Below are positions 46,700 to 55,895 of a DNA stretch of 64,000 nt, piece after piece (within the stretch, counting starts at the first letter, position 1; the number at the start of each line of letters is the position of its first letter). Source of the stretch: Erythrobacteraceae bacterium WH01K. Its GTDB lineage: Bacteria; Pseudomonadota; Alphaproteobacteria; Sphingomonadales; Sphingomonadaceae. The stretch is taken from contig CP115966.1 in NCBI GenBank assembly GCA_027941995.1, positions 1,054,001 to 1,118,000 of the forward strand, in the 5' to 3' direction. The notes beneath the pieces are model-generated. The model made no database searches. It was not told the DNA's origin and saw only the letters and a list, made by a program, of their open reading frames with translations. The position numbers and the translations under genes are program-made.

Positions 46700-46732
46700 A
46701 AAGCCCGCGCACCCTTGCGGTGAGCGGGCTTT
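46700..46732 (+). terminator. hairpin between SPOR gene and nagZ, likely terminator
   Basis: AAAGCCCGC (46700-46708) pairs with GCGGGCTTT (46724-46732), loop 15 nt, followed by CTTGCGATTTT. It lies 74 nt past the SPOR-protein stop and 19 nt before the nagZ ATG. The T-run is imperfect, so partial read-through into nagZ is likely. Confidence 0.6.
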
Positions 46733-46750
46733 CTTGCGATTTTCGACGCG

Positions 46751-47785
46751 ATGAAAACCCCTGCGATCTTCGGCCTCTCCGGCCCCGAACTGCTCCCCGG
46801 CGAACGCGACTTTTTCCGCGATGCCGATCCTGCGGGTTACATCCTGTTCGGGCGCAATTGCGTCGACCGGCAACAGCTTCGACGGCTGACAGACGACCTG
46901 CGCTCCATTCACGGGCGCGACCACCTGGTGATTTCCATCGACCAGGAAGGCGGGCGCGTTGCGCGGATGAAGCCGCCGGAATGGACGCGCTATCCGGCGG
47001 GGGAGGTTTTCGCGGCGCTCTACGACATCGCGCCCGCCTCCGCGATCGAGGCGGTCCGCGTCAATGCACAGGCGATGGCGCTCGAACTCGCGGAAGCCGG
47101 TATCACGGTCGACTACCATGCCCCGCTCGACGTTCGCCGCCCGGAAACGGACAATGTCATCGGGGACCGCGCCCTGGGCAGTGATCCGGTCCAGGTCGCA
47201 GCGCTGGGCCGCGCCATGCTGGAAGGGATGCAGCGGGGCGGCGTCGTGGGCTGCCTGAAGCATATGCCCGGGCATGGCCGCGCGACCTGCGACAGCCACA
47301 AGGAAATGCCCGTGGTAGACGCTTCTGCAGCAGAACTGGAAACGGATATCGCGCCGTTCCGTGCGCTGTCCGATGCGCCGCTGGGGATGAGCGCACATAT
47401 CGTCTTCACCGCTTGGGATGCCGATAACCCGGCAACGCAGTCGCCCACGGTCCTCGCGGACATCATCCGCGGCGAGATCGGTTTTGGCGGCCTGCTGCTG
47501 ACAGACGACATCGACATGCAGGCGCTCACCGGATCGATTGCCGAACGCTCGCGCATCGCGCTGGAGGCCGGCTGCGACATATCGCTCAATTGCTGGGCCA
47601 AGATGGACGACATGGTCGCCATCGCCGAGACCTGTCCGCCCCTTTCCGGCAAAAGCCTCGCCCGGCTCGAAGCGGTGCACGATGCCATGGCACAGCCGGC
47701 GGAAGACGCGGATCGCGCAGCCCTGCTTGCGAAGCGCGAGGCGTTGCTCGCGGCGGCGGGGATCGAAAGCGGAATGGCTGCTTGA
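46751..47785 (+). CDS. nagZ: beta-N-acetylhexosaminidase
   Basis: 344-residue GH3 enzyme that removes GlcNAc from anhydromuropeptides in cell-wall recycling. The catalytic loop KHMPGHGRATCDSHKEMP carries the conserved Asp-His. LLTDDIDMQALTG holds the nucleophile aspartate. Stop overlaps scpA (TTGA). Confidence 0.95.
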   Translation: MKTPAIFGLSGPELLPGERDFFRDADPAGYILFGRNCVDRQQLRRLTDDLRSIHGRDHLVISIDQEGGRVARMKPPEWTRYPAGEVFAALYDIAPASAIEAVRVNAQAMALELAEAGITVDYHAPLDVRRPETDNVIGDRALGSDPVQVAALGRAMLEGMQRGGVVGCLKHMPGHGRATCDSHKEMPVVDASAAELETDIAPFRALSDAPLGMSAHIVFTAWDADNPATQSPTVLADIIRGEIGFGGLLLTDDIDMQALTGSIAERSRIALEAGCDISLNCWAKMDDMVAIAETCPPLSGKSLARLEAVHDAMAQPAEDADRAALLAKREALLAAAGIESGMAA

Positions 47786-48594
47786 CGGAAGAGGCGCTCA
47801 TCCTCGGCAAGCCCGATACGGGAAGCAGCGGCAATGAATGGCGGGGCATCGCCGCGCCGGGGACGACCGACGAGGGGGCGCTCTATCTTGCGCTGGATGG
47901 CTGGGAGGGCCCGCTCGACCTGCTGCTGGACCTTGCGCGGCGGCAAAAGGTGGATTTGCGGCAGATTTCCATCCTCTCGCTGGTCGACCAGTATCTCGAA
48001 TATATCGACCAAGCAGAGGCGCTGAAGCTGGAACTGGCGGCGGATTACCTCGTGATGGCGGCGTGGCTCGCTTATCTCAAATCCGCGATGCTCCTGCCCA
48101 AGGAAGAGCAGGAAGATCCCAGTCCGGAAGAACTCGCCCTGCGGCTGCAATTACGGCTCCAGCGGCTGGGCGCGATGCGGGAAGCCGCAGCCCGGCTGAT
48201 GGCGCGCGACCGGCTGGGCCGCGACGTCTTCACGCGTCCCGCCCCCGAAGGGCTGCGGATCGATCGAAAGACGGCCTGGAAATGCGACTGGTTCGATGTC
48301 GTGCAGGCCTATGGCCGGGTGAAGGCGCGAACGGCGCCCGCCGTCCACATGGTGCGCGAGCGCCCGGTCATGACGCTCGACAGCGCGCTCGACAGGGTCC
48401 AGGCCATGCTCGGGGTGACGCTGGACTGGATGGCGCTGGAAGAGTTCCTGCCGCCCCATGCCGAACCGCGTCTCCGCAAGTCTGCCATGGCGTCCAGCTT
48501 CGTCGCTGCGCTGGAACTTGCCCGGCTGGGCAAGGCCGAACTGGCACAGGACGAGATCTTCGGCACGCTCCGGCTGAGGCGAGCGAAGGCGTGA
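47782..48594 (+). CDS. scpA: segregation and condensation protein A
   Basis: 270-residue kleisin that bridges the SMC dimer. The core starts at ALDGWEGPLDLLLDLARRQK and continues with DLRQISILSLVDQYLEYI, then LAADYLVMAAWLAYLKSAML. The TTG at 47782 overlaps the nagZ stop (TTGA) and is chosen; ATG is absent near it. The first about 35 residues are not conserved. Followed by scpB with a GTGA overlap. Confidence 0.93.
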   Translation: MTEEALILGKPDTGSSGNEWRGIAAPGTTDEGALYLALDGWEGPLDLLLDLARRQKVDLRQISILSLVDQYLEYIDQAEALKLELAADYLVMAAWLAYLKSAMLLPKEEQEDPSPEELALRLQLRLQRLGAMREAAARLMARDRLGRDVFTRPAPEGLRIDRKTAWKCDWFDVVQAYGRVKARTAPAVHMVRERPVMTLDSALDRVQAMLGVTLDWMALEEFLPPHAEPRLRKSAMASSFVAALELARLGKAELAQDEIFGTLRLRRAKA

Positions 48595-49208
48595 GCGGCC
48601 CCGGCGAACTCGAGCGGGCGGTGGAGGCCACGCTGTTCGCCGCCGAGGAACCGATGACGGCGGACGCCCTGGCGACACATCTTGGCGATGCGCCGCCGGC
48701 AGATGTGCGCGAAGCGCTGCAGCGGCTTGCGAAGCATTACGATGCGCGCGGCATCCGGCTGGTCGAGCGGGGGAAACGCTGGCATTTCCAGACCGCACCC
48801 GACCTCGCCCATATCCTGCGGCGGGAGAAGGAGCAGGTTCGCCGGTTGAGCCGGGCGGGGACGGAAGTGCTCGCCATCGTCGCCTATCACGAGCCTGTCA
48901 GCCGGGCCGAGATCGAGGCCATTCGCGGCGTCCAGACGGCCAAGGGTACGCTGGATGTCCTGATGGAAGCGGGCTGGGTCCGGGTTGCCGGGCGGCGCGA
49001 AGTGCCCGGCAGGCCGGTCATCTACGCGACGACGCCCGACTTCCTTGCGCATTTCGGCCTGGCGAGCCGCCGGGACCTGCCTGGGATCGACGAATTGCGC
49101 GCATCCGGCCTGCTCGATCCGGTCGACGACGCCTATGATGCACTCACCGGCGAAGATAGCGAGAACGAGGATACGCCGACAAGCGAGCAGGCCGATAGCG
49201 AAGCCTGA
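48591..49208 (+). CDS. scpB: segregation and condensation protein B
   Basis: 205 residues with two winged-helix domains (ERAVEATLFAAEEPMTADAL; EVLAIVAYHEPVSRAEIEAI). GWVRVAGRREVPGRPVIYAT is a family mark. ScpB binds ScpA and regulates SMC. GTG at 48591 overlaps the scpA stop. An acidic tail ends the protein. Confidence 0.95.
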   Translation: MSGPGELERAVEATLFAAEEPMTADALATHLGDAPPADVREALQRLAKHYDARGIRLVERGKRWHFQTAPDLAHILRREKEQVRRLSRAGTEVLAIVAYHEPVSRAEIEAIRGVQTAKGTLDVLMEAGWVRVAGRREVPGRPVIYATTPDFLAHFGLASRRDLPGIDELRASGLLDPVDDAYDALTGEDSENEDTPTSEQADSEA

Positions 49209-49267
49209 CTGGCGCGCGCGTCCGCAAACCTCTATATCGGGGCCACATTCATATTCGGAGACGTCCC

Positions 49268-49525
49268 ATGGGACAAATTGGCATCTGGCAGATTATCATC
49301 GTTGCAATCGTGATCCTCGTCCTGTTCGGGCGCGGCCGCATTTCCGAAATGATGGGCGATTTCGGCAAGGGCGTCAGCAGCTTCAAGAAGGGGCTGAACG
49401 ACGACGACGGGAAAACGGGCACGGAACCGTCCGCCCGAATCGAGGCACCGCGTCACGAAGCCAAGCCCGCCGGTGAAACCGCCGCCGATCCCAAGCCTGC
49501 CGAGCCGGTCGACAAGAACGCCTGA
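49268..49525 (+). CDS. tatA: Sec-independent protein translocase subunit TatA
   Basis: 85 residues: short N-terminal helix (IWQIIIVAIVILVLFG), hinge FGRGR, amphipathic helix (ISEMMGDFGKGVSSFKKGLND) and a charged tail. It forms the variable-size pore of the twin-arginine system that exports folded proteins. First of tatABC; 59 nt after scpB. Confidence 0.95.
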   Translation: MGQIGIWQIIIVAIVILVLFGRGRISEMMGDFGKGVSSFKKGLNDDDGKTGTEPSARIEAPRHEAKPAGETAADPKPAEPVDKNA

Positions 49526-49554
49526 GCCCGGGCGGGGCGGAGGGCCTCTTTTCC

Positions 49555-49962
49555 ATGTTCGATATCGGCGCGCCCGAATTGCTGGTCATCGCGATCGTGG
49601 CGATCTTTGCCATCGGTCCGAAGGAGCTGCCGCACGCCATGCGTACCGCCGGGCGCTGGATCGGGAAGTTCCGCAGGATTTCAGGCAGTTTCCGCACTGG
49701 TATCGATGCCATGGTCCGCGAGGCGGAAATGGAGGACATGGATCGCAAATGGCGCGAACAGAACGCCCGTATCATGGCGCAATATCCCGATGAGGAAATG
49801 ACGGGCGTGAACGAGGAACCCGGCACTTTGTCCGCTGCCGAGGCGCGCGAGGCGCAGGCGTCCGCGTCCGGCAAGAAGGCCGCGTCGTCGCTTCCTGAAA
49901 CTTCGAGCGATGCCGAGGCAGCCGACAGGGCGGGCCGCGTGACGGACAAGGCGGGCGAATAG
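49555..49962 (+). CDS. tatB: Sec-independent protein translocase subunit TatB
   Basis: 135 residues, beginning MFDIGAPELLVIAIVAIFAI, then GPKELPHAMRTAGRWIGKFR, the TatB pattern with Glu in the N-terminal helix. A long amphipathic helix and a polar tail follow. It recognises twin-arginine signals with TatC. Confidence 0.95.
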   Translation: MFDIGAPELLVIAIVAIFAIGPKELPHAMRTAGRWIGKFRRISGSFRTGIDAMVREAEMEDMDRKWREQNARIMAQYPDEEMTGVNEEPGTLSAAEAREAQASASGKKAASSLPETSSDAEAADRAGRVTDKAGE

Positions 49963-49965
49963 GCC

Positions 49966-50766
49966 GTGGCGCTCAGCGATATCGACGAAACGCAGGCTCC
50001 GCTGCTCGATCACCTTATCGAACTCAGGACGCGGCTTGTGCGCGCTGTCGCAGCGCTCGCCGTCGCCTTCGCGGTGTGCTTCTACTTTGCGGACCAGATC
50101 CTCGCGTTCCTTGCCAAGCCGCTGACCGATGCGTTTCCGGCGGGTGAGGGGAAACTGATCTACACGAAGCTTTACGAGGTTTTCTTCGTCGAACTCCGTG
50201 TTTCGCTGTTCGCCGCGTTCTGCGTCAGCTTCCCGATCATCGCCAATCAGCTGTGGGCGTTCATCGCACCGGGCCTTTATGCGAAGGAGAAGCGCGCTTT
50301 CCTGCCGTTCCTTTTCGCGACCCCGATCCTGTTCGGGGCAGGCGCGTCGCTCGCCTATTTCGTCGTCATGCCGACGGCTTTCCGGTGGTTCCTGGGGTTC
50401 GAGGGGACAGCCGGCGGGCTCGATATCGAGGCCTTGCCGGCAGCGGGCGATTACCTCAGCCTCGTCATGCAGTTCATCCTCGCCTTCGGGATCAGTTTCT
50501 TGTTGCCGGTGTTGCTGCTGCTGCTGAACCGGGCCGGCATCGTCAGCCGTCAGCAGCTTGCCGGAGTGCGCCGGTATGTGATTGTCGGGGTGGTCGCGGT
50601 GGCCGCCATCGTTACGCCGCCCGATCCGGGGTCGCAGCTGATCCTGGCCCTGCCGCTCTATATCCTGTTCGAAGGGTCGCTTCTGCTGATGCGGATCGGC
50701 GAGAAGCGGCGCGCCAAAGAAGACGCGGCGCAAGACACGCGGGCGGACAAGCCACAGGTCGAATGA
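49966..50766 (+). CDS. tatC: Sec-independent protein translocase subunit TatC
   Basis: 266 residues with six helices and the marks PLLDHLIELRTRLVRA, YTKLYEVFFVELRVSLFAAF and PDPGSQLILALPLYILFE. GTG start at 49966, 3 nt past the tatB stop, so coupled. The substrate receptor of the Tat system. Confidence 0.96.
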   Translation: MALSDIDETQAPLLDHLIELRTRLVRAVAALAVAFAVCFYFADQILAFLAKPLTDAFPAGEGKLIYTKLYEVFFVELRVSLFAAFCVSFPIIANQLWAFIAPGLYAKEKRAFLPFLFATPILFGAGASLAYFVVMPTAFRWFLGFEGTAGGLDIEALPAAGDYLSLVMQFILAFGISFLLPVLLLLLNRAGIVSRQQLAGVRRYVIVGVVAVAAIVTPPDPGSQLILALPLYILFEGSLLLMRIGEKRRAKEDAAQDTRADKPQVE

Positions 50767-50887
50767 TCCCGTTGGCCGGCGGCTGAGGTCTCGTAAGGTC
50801 GCCGCGCCAAACCTTGGAACTCCGGCAGCGATGGCCGCGGTGAGTGCGCAGGTCGCTACGAGTGACGAATCCGGTTTCGATCAGGCA

Positions 50888-50917
50888 CAAAAAAAGCGGA
50901 GCCCGGAGGCCCCGCTT
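50888..50917 (-). terminator. terminator of the first hexa-aspartate gene
   Basis: Minus strand: AAGCGG paired with CCGCTT and GCC with GGC around a 4-nt loop, one mismatch, then a run of seven T (complement of the A-run 50889-50895). It lies 28 nt past the stop at 50945. Confidence 0.85.
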
Positions 50918-50944
50918 CTCTTGAACTTGAAAGTTCGTTTGAGC

Positions 50945-51175
50945 TTAGGCGCTCAGAACTTCATCATCGTCGTCGTCGTCGACTGCGATGAGGATGCCGC
51001 CGATCACGGCTGCTGCAGCCAGAACGGCGAGAATGATGCCACCGCCGGCACTTTCACCGCCGAATTCGCTTTCGCCAGCGACCGGAGCAGCACGCTCGAT
51101 CGAAACTTCTGCGGCGACCGGAGCGGCAGCAAGGGATACGGCAGCAGCTGCTGCGGCGAGGGTACGAAGCTTCAT
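50945..51175 (-). CDS. small exported protein with membrane helix and C-terminal hexa-aspartate (paralogue 1)
   Basis: 76 residues from the ATG at 51175, with the ribosome site AGGAGACC upstream. Residues 1-22 form a signal peptide (MKLRTLAAAAAAVSLAAAPV). A 25-residue linker SIERAAPVAGESEFGGES follows, then a helix (about 47-65, IILAVLAAAAVIGGILIAV), then six Asp (66-71) and EVLSA. It is not in any family I can name. The 74-residue gene at 51400-51624 shares its plan throughout. The signal with a second helix predicts a mature protein whose acidic tail lies in the cytoplasm. No cysteine. Confidence 0.8.
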   Translation of the reverse strand: MKLRTLAAAAAAVSLAAAPVAAEVSIERAAPVAGESEFGGESAGGGIILAVLAAAAVIGGILIAVDDDDDDEVLSA

Positions 51176-51347
51176 AACGTTGGTCTCCTGAACCAAAAAA
51201 AATCGATTAATTCCGCCACATTCCTAAGGTCGTAGCTGCGAACACGCAACCCCAATATCGGCCGAACCGTGACGCAAGTGCCACAGATGGCGCAAATACG
51301 TCATCACATTGTGGAGTGGTAGGGTCGTTTCGAATGACCGAAAAGCA

Positions 51348-51378
51348 AAAGGGCCCGCGACGATGTCGCGGGCCCTTT
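51348..51378 (-). terminator. intrinsic terminator of the second hexa-aspartate gene
   Basis: Perfect 14-bp stem (51348-51361 and 51365-51378), 3-nt loop, followed on the minus strand by TTGCTTTTCGG so that the stem end plus tail gives a T-rich run. It lies 21 nt past the stop at 51400. Confidence 0.9.
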
Positions 51379-51399
51379 CAAAATTCAGCGTTTTGCAGC

Positions 51400-51624
51400 T
51401 TAGGCGCTCAGGCTGTCGTCATCGTCATCGTCGGCGATGATGATGATGCCAGCGACCACGGCGGCGAGGCCGAGAACGTAGAAAATAGTGCTGCCACCTG
51501 CAAAGGCGCCGAGTTCGTTCGTTTCGGCAACCGGCTGCGTACGCTCGACCGTTGCTTCGGCCATGACCGGAGTTGCGGCCAGGCCCAGCGCTGCAGTTGC
51601 AAGGGCAATATTACGGAACGTCAT
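51400..51624 (-). CDS. small exported protein with membrane helix and C-terminal hexa-aspartate (paralogue 2)
   Basis: 74 residues from the ATG at 51624 (ribosome site GGAG 9 nt upstream). Signal peptide about 1-22 (MTFRNIALATAALGLAATPV), linker ATVERTQPVAETNELGAFAGG, helix about 46-64, six Asp (65-70) and SLSA at the end. It aligns with paralogue 1 at the signal end (A-E), the (I/V)ER..PVA motif, the helix, D6 and LSA. The pair probably arose by duplication. The leader has a perfect 8-bp tandem repeat AGTATTCG x2 (51636-51651, plus strand). Function unknown. Confidence 0.8.
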   Translation of the reverse strand: MTFRNIALATAALGLAATPVMAEATVERTQPVAETNELGAFAGGSTIFYVLGLAAVVAGIIIIADDDDDDSLSA

Positions 51625-51787
51625 AAATATCTCCAAGTATTCGAGTATTCGAAGTCGCGACCCATCAATCGGTTTGAACCGTTGGCAAGTTTGCTTGCGG
51701 GCCTCTTCGCCATACCATTGTAAAGATCGAGTTAAACCCGACGTTCCGGATTATCGCCAGACTGTTGTCCAGTATCGCTCGCCTGCA

Positions 51788-53458
51788 TCAGTCGGCGCCG
51801 TTCTGCCCGGAATGCACGTAAACCCGCGCCCCCCCGATCCAGGTCTCCAGAACGCGGGTTTCCCTCAGCCGCGCAGGTGTGACGAGGGTGGGATCACGGT
51901 CCACGAACAAGAAGTCTGCCCGTTCGCCTTCCACCAAGCGACCGAATCGCCCTTCGGCGAAGCCGGCATAAGAAGCGTCCTGCGTGAACCCCCTGATAGC
52001 GTTTTCCCGCGAGACCGCTTCTGCTGGAAACCAGCCGCCGAAGGGCTGGCCCTCCGCATCCTCGCGGGTGAAGGCCGTGGCGAGGCCGGCTTGCGGATCG
52101 GGCGATTCGACGGGAGCGTCGGATCCGAAAGCGAGCCGCGCGCCGGTCTGCGCGATGCTGCTCCAGGCATAGGCGCCTCCCAGCCGGTCGGGCCCCAGTC
52201 GCGCTTCCGCCATCAGCCGGTCGGATGTCTGGTGAACCGGCTGCATGGAGGCGATGATACCGGCCTGGCCGAAGCGGGCAATGTCGGCGGGGGTGACGAT
52301 CTGCGCATGCTCGATCCGCCACCGGCGATCGCCGGTATAGGTCTCGCTCAATTCCTCGATCGCGCCCAGCAATTCTGCATTTGCGGCATCGCCGATGGCA
52401 TGGGTGGCAACCTGGAAGCCGTCCATCGCGGCCCGGCTCATAAGGTTGCGAAGCTGTGCAGGGCCGAGCAGGGGCAGGCCTGTATTGTCGTGATCGTCGG
52501 CATAGGGCGCCTTCAGCCACGCGCCCCGCGAGCCGAGCGCTCCGTCAAGATAGAGCTTCACCCCGCCGAGGCGCAGGCGATCGTCGTACAGCCACGGGGT
52601 CGGGCCGGGGCCTGCTATGGCCTCCATCGCATCGACACCGGCGGCATAGGCCATGATCCGCAGCTTGAGGCGGCCGGAATCGCCTGCGCGGCGCATGGTC
52701 TGCCAGTCTTCCATTGTGGTGCCCATGTCGGCCGCTGCCGTGATGCCGAAGGACAGGAGCTTCTCCTGCGCCTTGGCGAGGGCGGCGTCGCGGTCGCGCG
52801 GACGTGGCTCGGGCACGACGCGCGCGACCAGATCGCCGGCTGCATCGACGAAGACCCCGGCCGGTTCGCCGGAGGGCAGGCGCGTGATGTTGCCGCCGGC
52901 CACATCCTTCGTGGCCTTCGTTACGCCGGCGGCCTTCAATGCGGCGGTGTTCGCCCATCCTGCATGGCCGTCCACCCGTTCGAGCCAGACCGGGCGATCG
53001 GCGACGACCTGGTCGAGTTCGGCAGCGGTGGGAAACCGGCCCAGGCCCCATTTCTCCTGGTTCCATCCGCGTCCCAGTATCCAGGGCCGCCCCGGATTCT
53101 CGCGCGCGAAATCGGCAATTTTCCGCTGCGCTTCGGCAAGGGAGTTCGTGTCGGAGAGGTCCAGCGTCAGCTCGCCGAAGCCCACGCCCATCACGTGAAG
53201 ATGTGCGTCTATCAGGCCCGGCATCATGACGCGCCCTTCGCCATCGAGGCGGAAATCGGTTTTCGGCCGGTCGTCGCCGCGATCAAGGACCCCGGCAATT
53301 TTCCCGTCATCGTCGATCCACAGGCCGGTGAAGCGGTCGAGTTCGCCGTCCTCGTCGATCCGGACGCCGTCGACATTGTCGATCAGCACATCGGCCAGTG
53401 CGGCGCTGGGGAGGGCGGTCGCAGCGAGTATGGCTGCAGCAAGCGATATGCGGTTCAT
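51788..53458 (-). CDS. exported amidohydrolase family 3 protein (YtcJ-like)
   Basis: 556 residues. A signal peptide (MNRISLAAAILAATALPSAALA) is followed by the amidohydrolase domain with metal-binding PGLIDAHLHVMG, then HAIGDAANAEL and RIEHAQIVTPADIARFGQAG. AFGSDAPVESPDPQAGLA holds the last metal-ligand Asp. Substrate is unknown; this group includes deacylases and hydantoinase-like enzymes. The ATG at 53458 overlaps the dehydrogenase stop (ATGA); a longer upstream frame is a shadow. Confidence 0.9.
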   Translation of the reverse strand: MNRISLAAAILAATALPSAALADVLIDNVDGVRIDEDGELDRFTGLWIDDDGKIAGVLDRGDDRPKTDFRLDGEGRVMMPGLIDAHLHVMGVGFGELTLDLSDTNSLAEAQRKIADFARENPGRPWILGRGWNQEKWGLGRFPTAAELDQVVADRPVWLERVDGHAGWANTAALKAAGVTKATKDVAGGNITRLPSGEPAGVFVDAAGDLVARVVPEPRPRDRDAALAKAQEKLLSFGITAAADMGTTMEDWQTMRRAGDSGRLKLRIMAYAAGVDAMEAIAGPGPTPWLYDDRLRLGGVKLYLDGALGSRGAWLKAPYADDHDNTGLPLLGPAQLRNLMSRAAMDGFQVATHAIGDAANAELLGAIEELSETYTGDRRWRIEHAQIVTPADIARFGQAGIIASMQPVHQTSDRLMAEARLGPDRLGGAYAWSSIAQTGARLAFGSDAPVESPDPQAGLATAFTREDAEGQPFGGWFPAEAVSRENAIRGFTQDASYAGFAEGRFGRLVEGERADFLFVDRDPTLVTPARLRETRVLETWIGGARVYVHSGQNGAD

Positions 53459-54351
53459 GATGTCGTCTTTCCTTCGGGGAGGCGCCTGATCAGCGCGCTG
53501 GTATCCTGCCGCGCGCCGCCCATGGCCTGAATGTCTGCGTAGAACTGGTCGACCAGAGCGGTAACGGGCGACGACAGGCCGAGGCGCCGTGCCTCGTCCA
53601 GGGCGTAGCCCAGATCCTTGCGCATCCAGTCGATGGCAAAGCCGAAATCGAACGCGCCCTCGGCCATGGTCGACCAGCGGTTTTCCATCTGCCAGCTCTG
53701 CGCCGCGCCGCCGCTTATCGCATCCAGCACCTTGTCCGTGTCGAGGCCGCTGGCCTGCGACAGACGAATGGCTTCCGACAGGCCTGCCAGGGTTCCGGCA
53801 ATGCACATCTGGTTGGCCATCTTCGTCGTCTGTCCCGCCCCGACGTCGCCGACATGGACGATCCGCGCGCAATAGGCCTCCATGACGGGCCGCGCGCGGG
53901 TAAAATCGCTTTCCGATCCGCCGCACATGGCTGCAAGCTTGCCGTTTTGTGCCCCGGCCTGCCCGCCCGATACGGGCGCGTCGATGAAGCCGATACCGCG
54001 CTTGGCCGCCGCCTCGCCAACCGTGCGGGCCACGGCGGCCGACGTCGTCGTATGGTCGATGAGCAATGCGCCGGATCCGAGCGCTGCGAGTGCCCCGCCA
54101 TCTGCAAGAACCACCTCTGCAAGATCGTCGTCATTCCCGACGCAGGCGAGCACGATGTCCGCACCGTCCACGGCCGAGGCTATGGTGTCGGCGATTTCGG
54201 CCTTGCCCTGATAGTCTGCACCCCAGGCATTCCGCCTCCGGTCGGAACGGTTCCAGGCCGTGACCTTGTGACCGGCAGCGGCCAGGTGGCCCGCCATCGG
54301 TCCGCCCATGACGCCAAGCCCCAAAAACGCGATTTTTTGTGAATCCCTCAT
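53455..54351 (-). CDS. beta-hydroxyacid dehydrogenase (3-hydroxyisobutyrate dehydrogenase family)
   Basis: 298 residues. The NAD(P) motif is FLGLGVMGGPMAGHL; the substrate loop is IDAPVSGGQAGAQNGKLA and the catalytic Lys177 is in GAGQTTKMANQM. These are the marks of 3-hydroxyisobutyrate, tartronate-semialdehyde and glyoxylate reductases; the exact substrate cannot be told. It is coupled to the downstream amidohydrolase. Confidence 0.92.
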   Translation of the reverse strand: MRDSQKIAFLGLGVMGGPMAGHLAAAGHKVTAWNRSDRRRNAWGADYQGKAEIADTIASAVDGADIVLACVGNDDDLAEVVLADGGALAALGSGALLIDHTTTSAAVARTVGEAAAKRGIGFIDAPVSGGQAGAQNGKLAAMCGGSESDFTRARPVMEAYCARIVHVGDVGAGQTTKMANQMCIAGTLAGLSEAIRLSQASGLDTDKVLDAISGGAAQSWQMENRWSTMAEGAFDFGFAIDWMRKDLGYALDEARRLGLSSPVTALVDQFYADIQAMGGARQDTSALIRRLPEGKTTS

Positions 54352-54486
54352 CGGCGAAGAGGGTTAGGGGGTCGCACGCCCGCTGCCAAGTAGGCCCGTC
54401 GACCATGGGTGGAGGAATGGCGCAGCGTCATCCGAGGGTGCGACATGATTGCCATCACTGAGCGAGGGGCCTAGGGCGCTTTGCCC

Positions 54487-55737
54487 ATGAGCCAGAACGA
54501 AAGCCAGCCGGACACAGGCGCCCTCGACGCGCTGACCCTCGCCGATGTCGAAGCCGCAGCGACACGCATTCGCGGTGCCGTGGTGCGGACGCCGACGATG
54601 CATTCGATCACCCTGTCTGAGATTTCCGGCGCGGACATCTGGCTGAAATTCGAAAACCTCCAGTTTACTGCTGCGTACAAGGAGCGAGGGGCTCTGAACG
54701 CACTGCTCCAGCTTAACGAGGAACAGCGCAAGCGCGGCGTCATCGCGGCCTCTGCCGGTAATCACAGCCAGGGGCTGTCCTATCACGGCACCCGCCTGGG
54801 CGTGCCGGTCACCATCGTCATGCCGCGCCCGACCCCGGTGGTGAAGATCATGCAGACGCAGAGCGTGGGCGGGGAAGTGCTGCTGGAAGGCGAGACTTTC
54901 GACGAGGCCTATGCCTTTGCCCGCCAGCTCGAGAAAGAACGCGGCCTGACGTTCGTCCACCCGTTCGACGATCCGGCGGTTGCCGCAGGCGCTGGGACGG
55001 TAGCGCTCGAAATGTTCGAGGACGCGCCTGACCTCGATTGCATCGTCACCCCCATCGGGGGCGGCGGCCTGATGTCGGGCATGTCGACCGTGGCCCGTGC
55101 GCTGAAGCCCGGAATGCAGGTGATCGGGGTGGAAGCGGCGCTCTACCCCTCCATGCGGAACAAGGTCGCGCGCGAGGCTTCGCCATGCGGCGGCGATACG
55201 CTGGCCGAAGGCATCGCGGTGAAGGAACCGGGTGAATTCACCTCGCAGATCATCGCCGACCGGGTGGACGAGATCTTGCTGGTCGACGAGCCTGCGCTGG
55301 AGCACGCGGTGTCCCTGCTGCTGCAGATCGAGAAAACCGTGGTGGAAGGCGCAGGCGCGGCAGGTCTTGCCGCCGTCCTTGCCAATCCTGATCGGTTCAG
55401 GGGCCGCAAGATCGGCCTGGTGCTGTGCGGAGGAAATATCGACTCCCGTCTGCTCGCCAATGTGCTGCTGCGCGATCTCGCGCGGGCGGGGCGTCTGGCG
55501 CGGCTGCGTATCACGCTGAAGGACCGCCCCGGCGCTCTCTACGCGGTGATGGGCGAATTCGATGCGCACAACGTCAACATCATCGAGATCTATCACCAGC
55601 GGATCTTCACCAACCTGCCGGCGAAGGGTCTCATCACGGATATCGAATGCGAGGCGCGTGACGCCGATCAGCTTGAAAAGCTTGTGAAATCGCTGCGTGA
55701 CAAGGGTTACACGGTCAGCCCCGTCGAACTGGCGTGA
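54487..55737 (+). CDS. ilvA: threonine ammonia-lyase
   Basis: 416-residue PLP enzyme. PLP-binding Lys65 is in FTAAYKERGALNAL, the phosphate loop is in PIGGGGLMSGMSTV, and ASAGNHSQGLSYHG is present. One C-terminal ACT domain (about 335-416, LARLRITLKDRPGALYAVMG) suggests a catabolic or feedback-regulated short form rather than the two-ACT E. coli IlvA. It makes 2-oxobutanoate for isoleucine. ATG at 54487. Confidence 0.93.
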   Translation: MSQNESQPDTGALDALTLADVEAAATRIRGAVVRTPTMHSITLSEISGADIWLKFENLQFTAAYKERGALNALLQLNEEQRKRGVIAASAGNHSQGLSYHGTRLGVPVTIVMPRPTPVVKIMQTQSVGGEVLLEGETFDEAYAFARQLEKERGLTFVHPFDDPAVAAGAGTVALEMFEDAPDLDCIVTPIGGGGLMSGMSTVARALKPGMQVIGVEAALYPSMRNKVAREASPCGGDTLAEGIAVKEPGEFTSQIIADRVDEILLVDEPALEHAVSLLLQIEKTVVEGAGAAGLAAVLANPDRFRGRKIGLVLCGGNIDSRLLANVLLRDLARAGRLARLRITLKDRPGALYAVMGEFDAHNVNIIEIYHQRIFTNLPAKGLITDIECEARDADQLEKLVKSLRDKGYTVSPVELA

Positions 55738-55895
55738 GCAGGCTGCGGATTTTCCACAATTGTGCAAACTAACCAAATAGTAACCGTGTTTCGTGGTTAA
55801 GACTCTTTTACCGGCGGGCGGGTTTTGACATAAGCTTCCCGAAATCGGGGCTGCGATCCTGCGGCATCCGATGAAGAGGACAAACGCCTTCGCCC

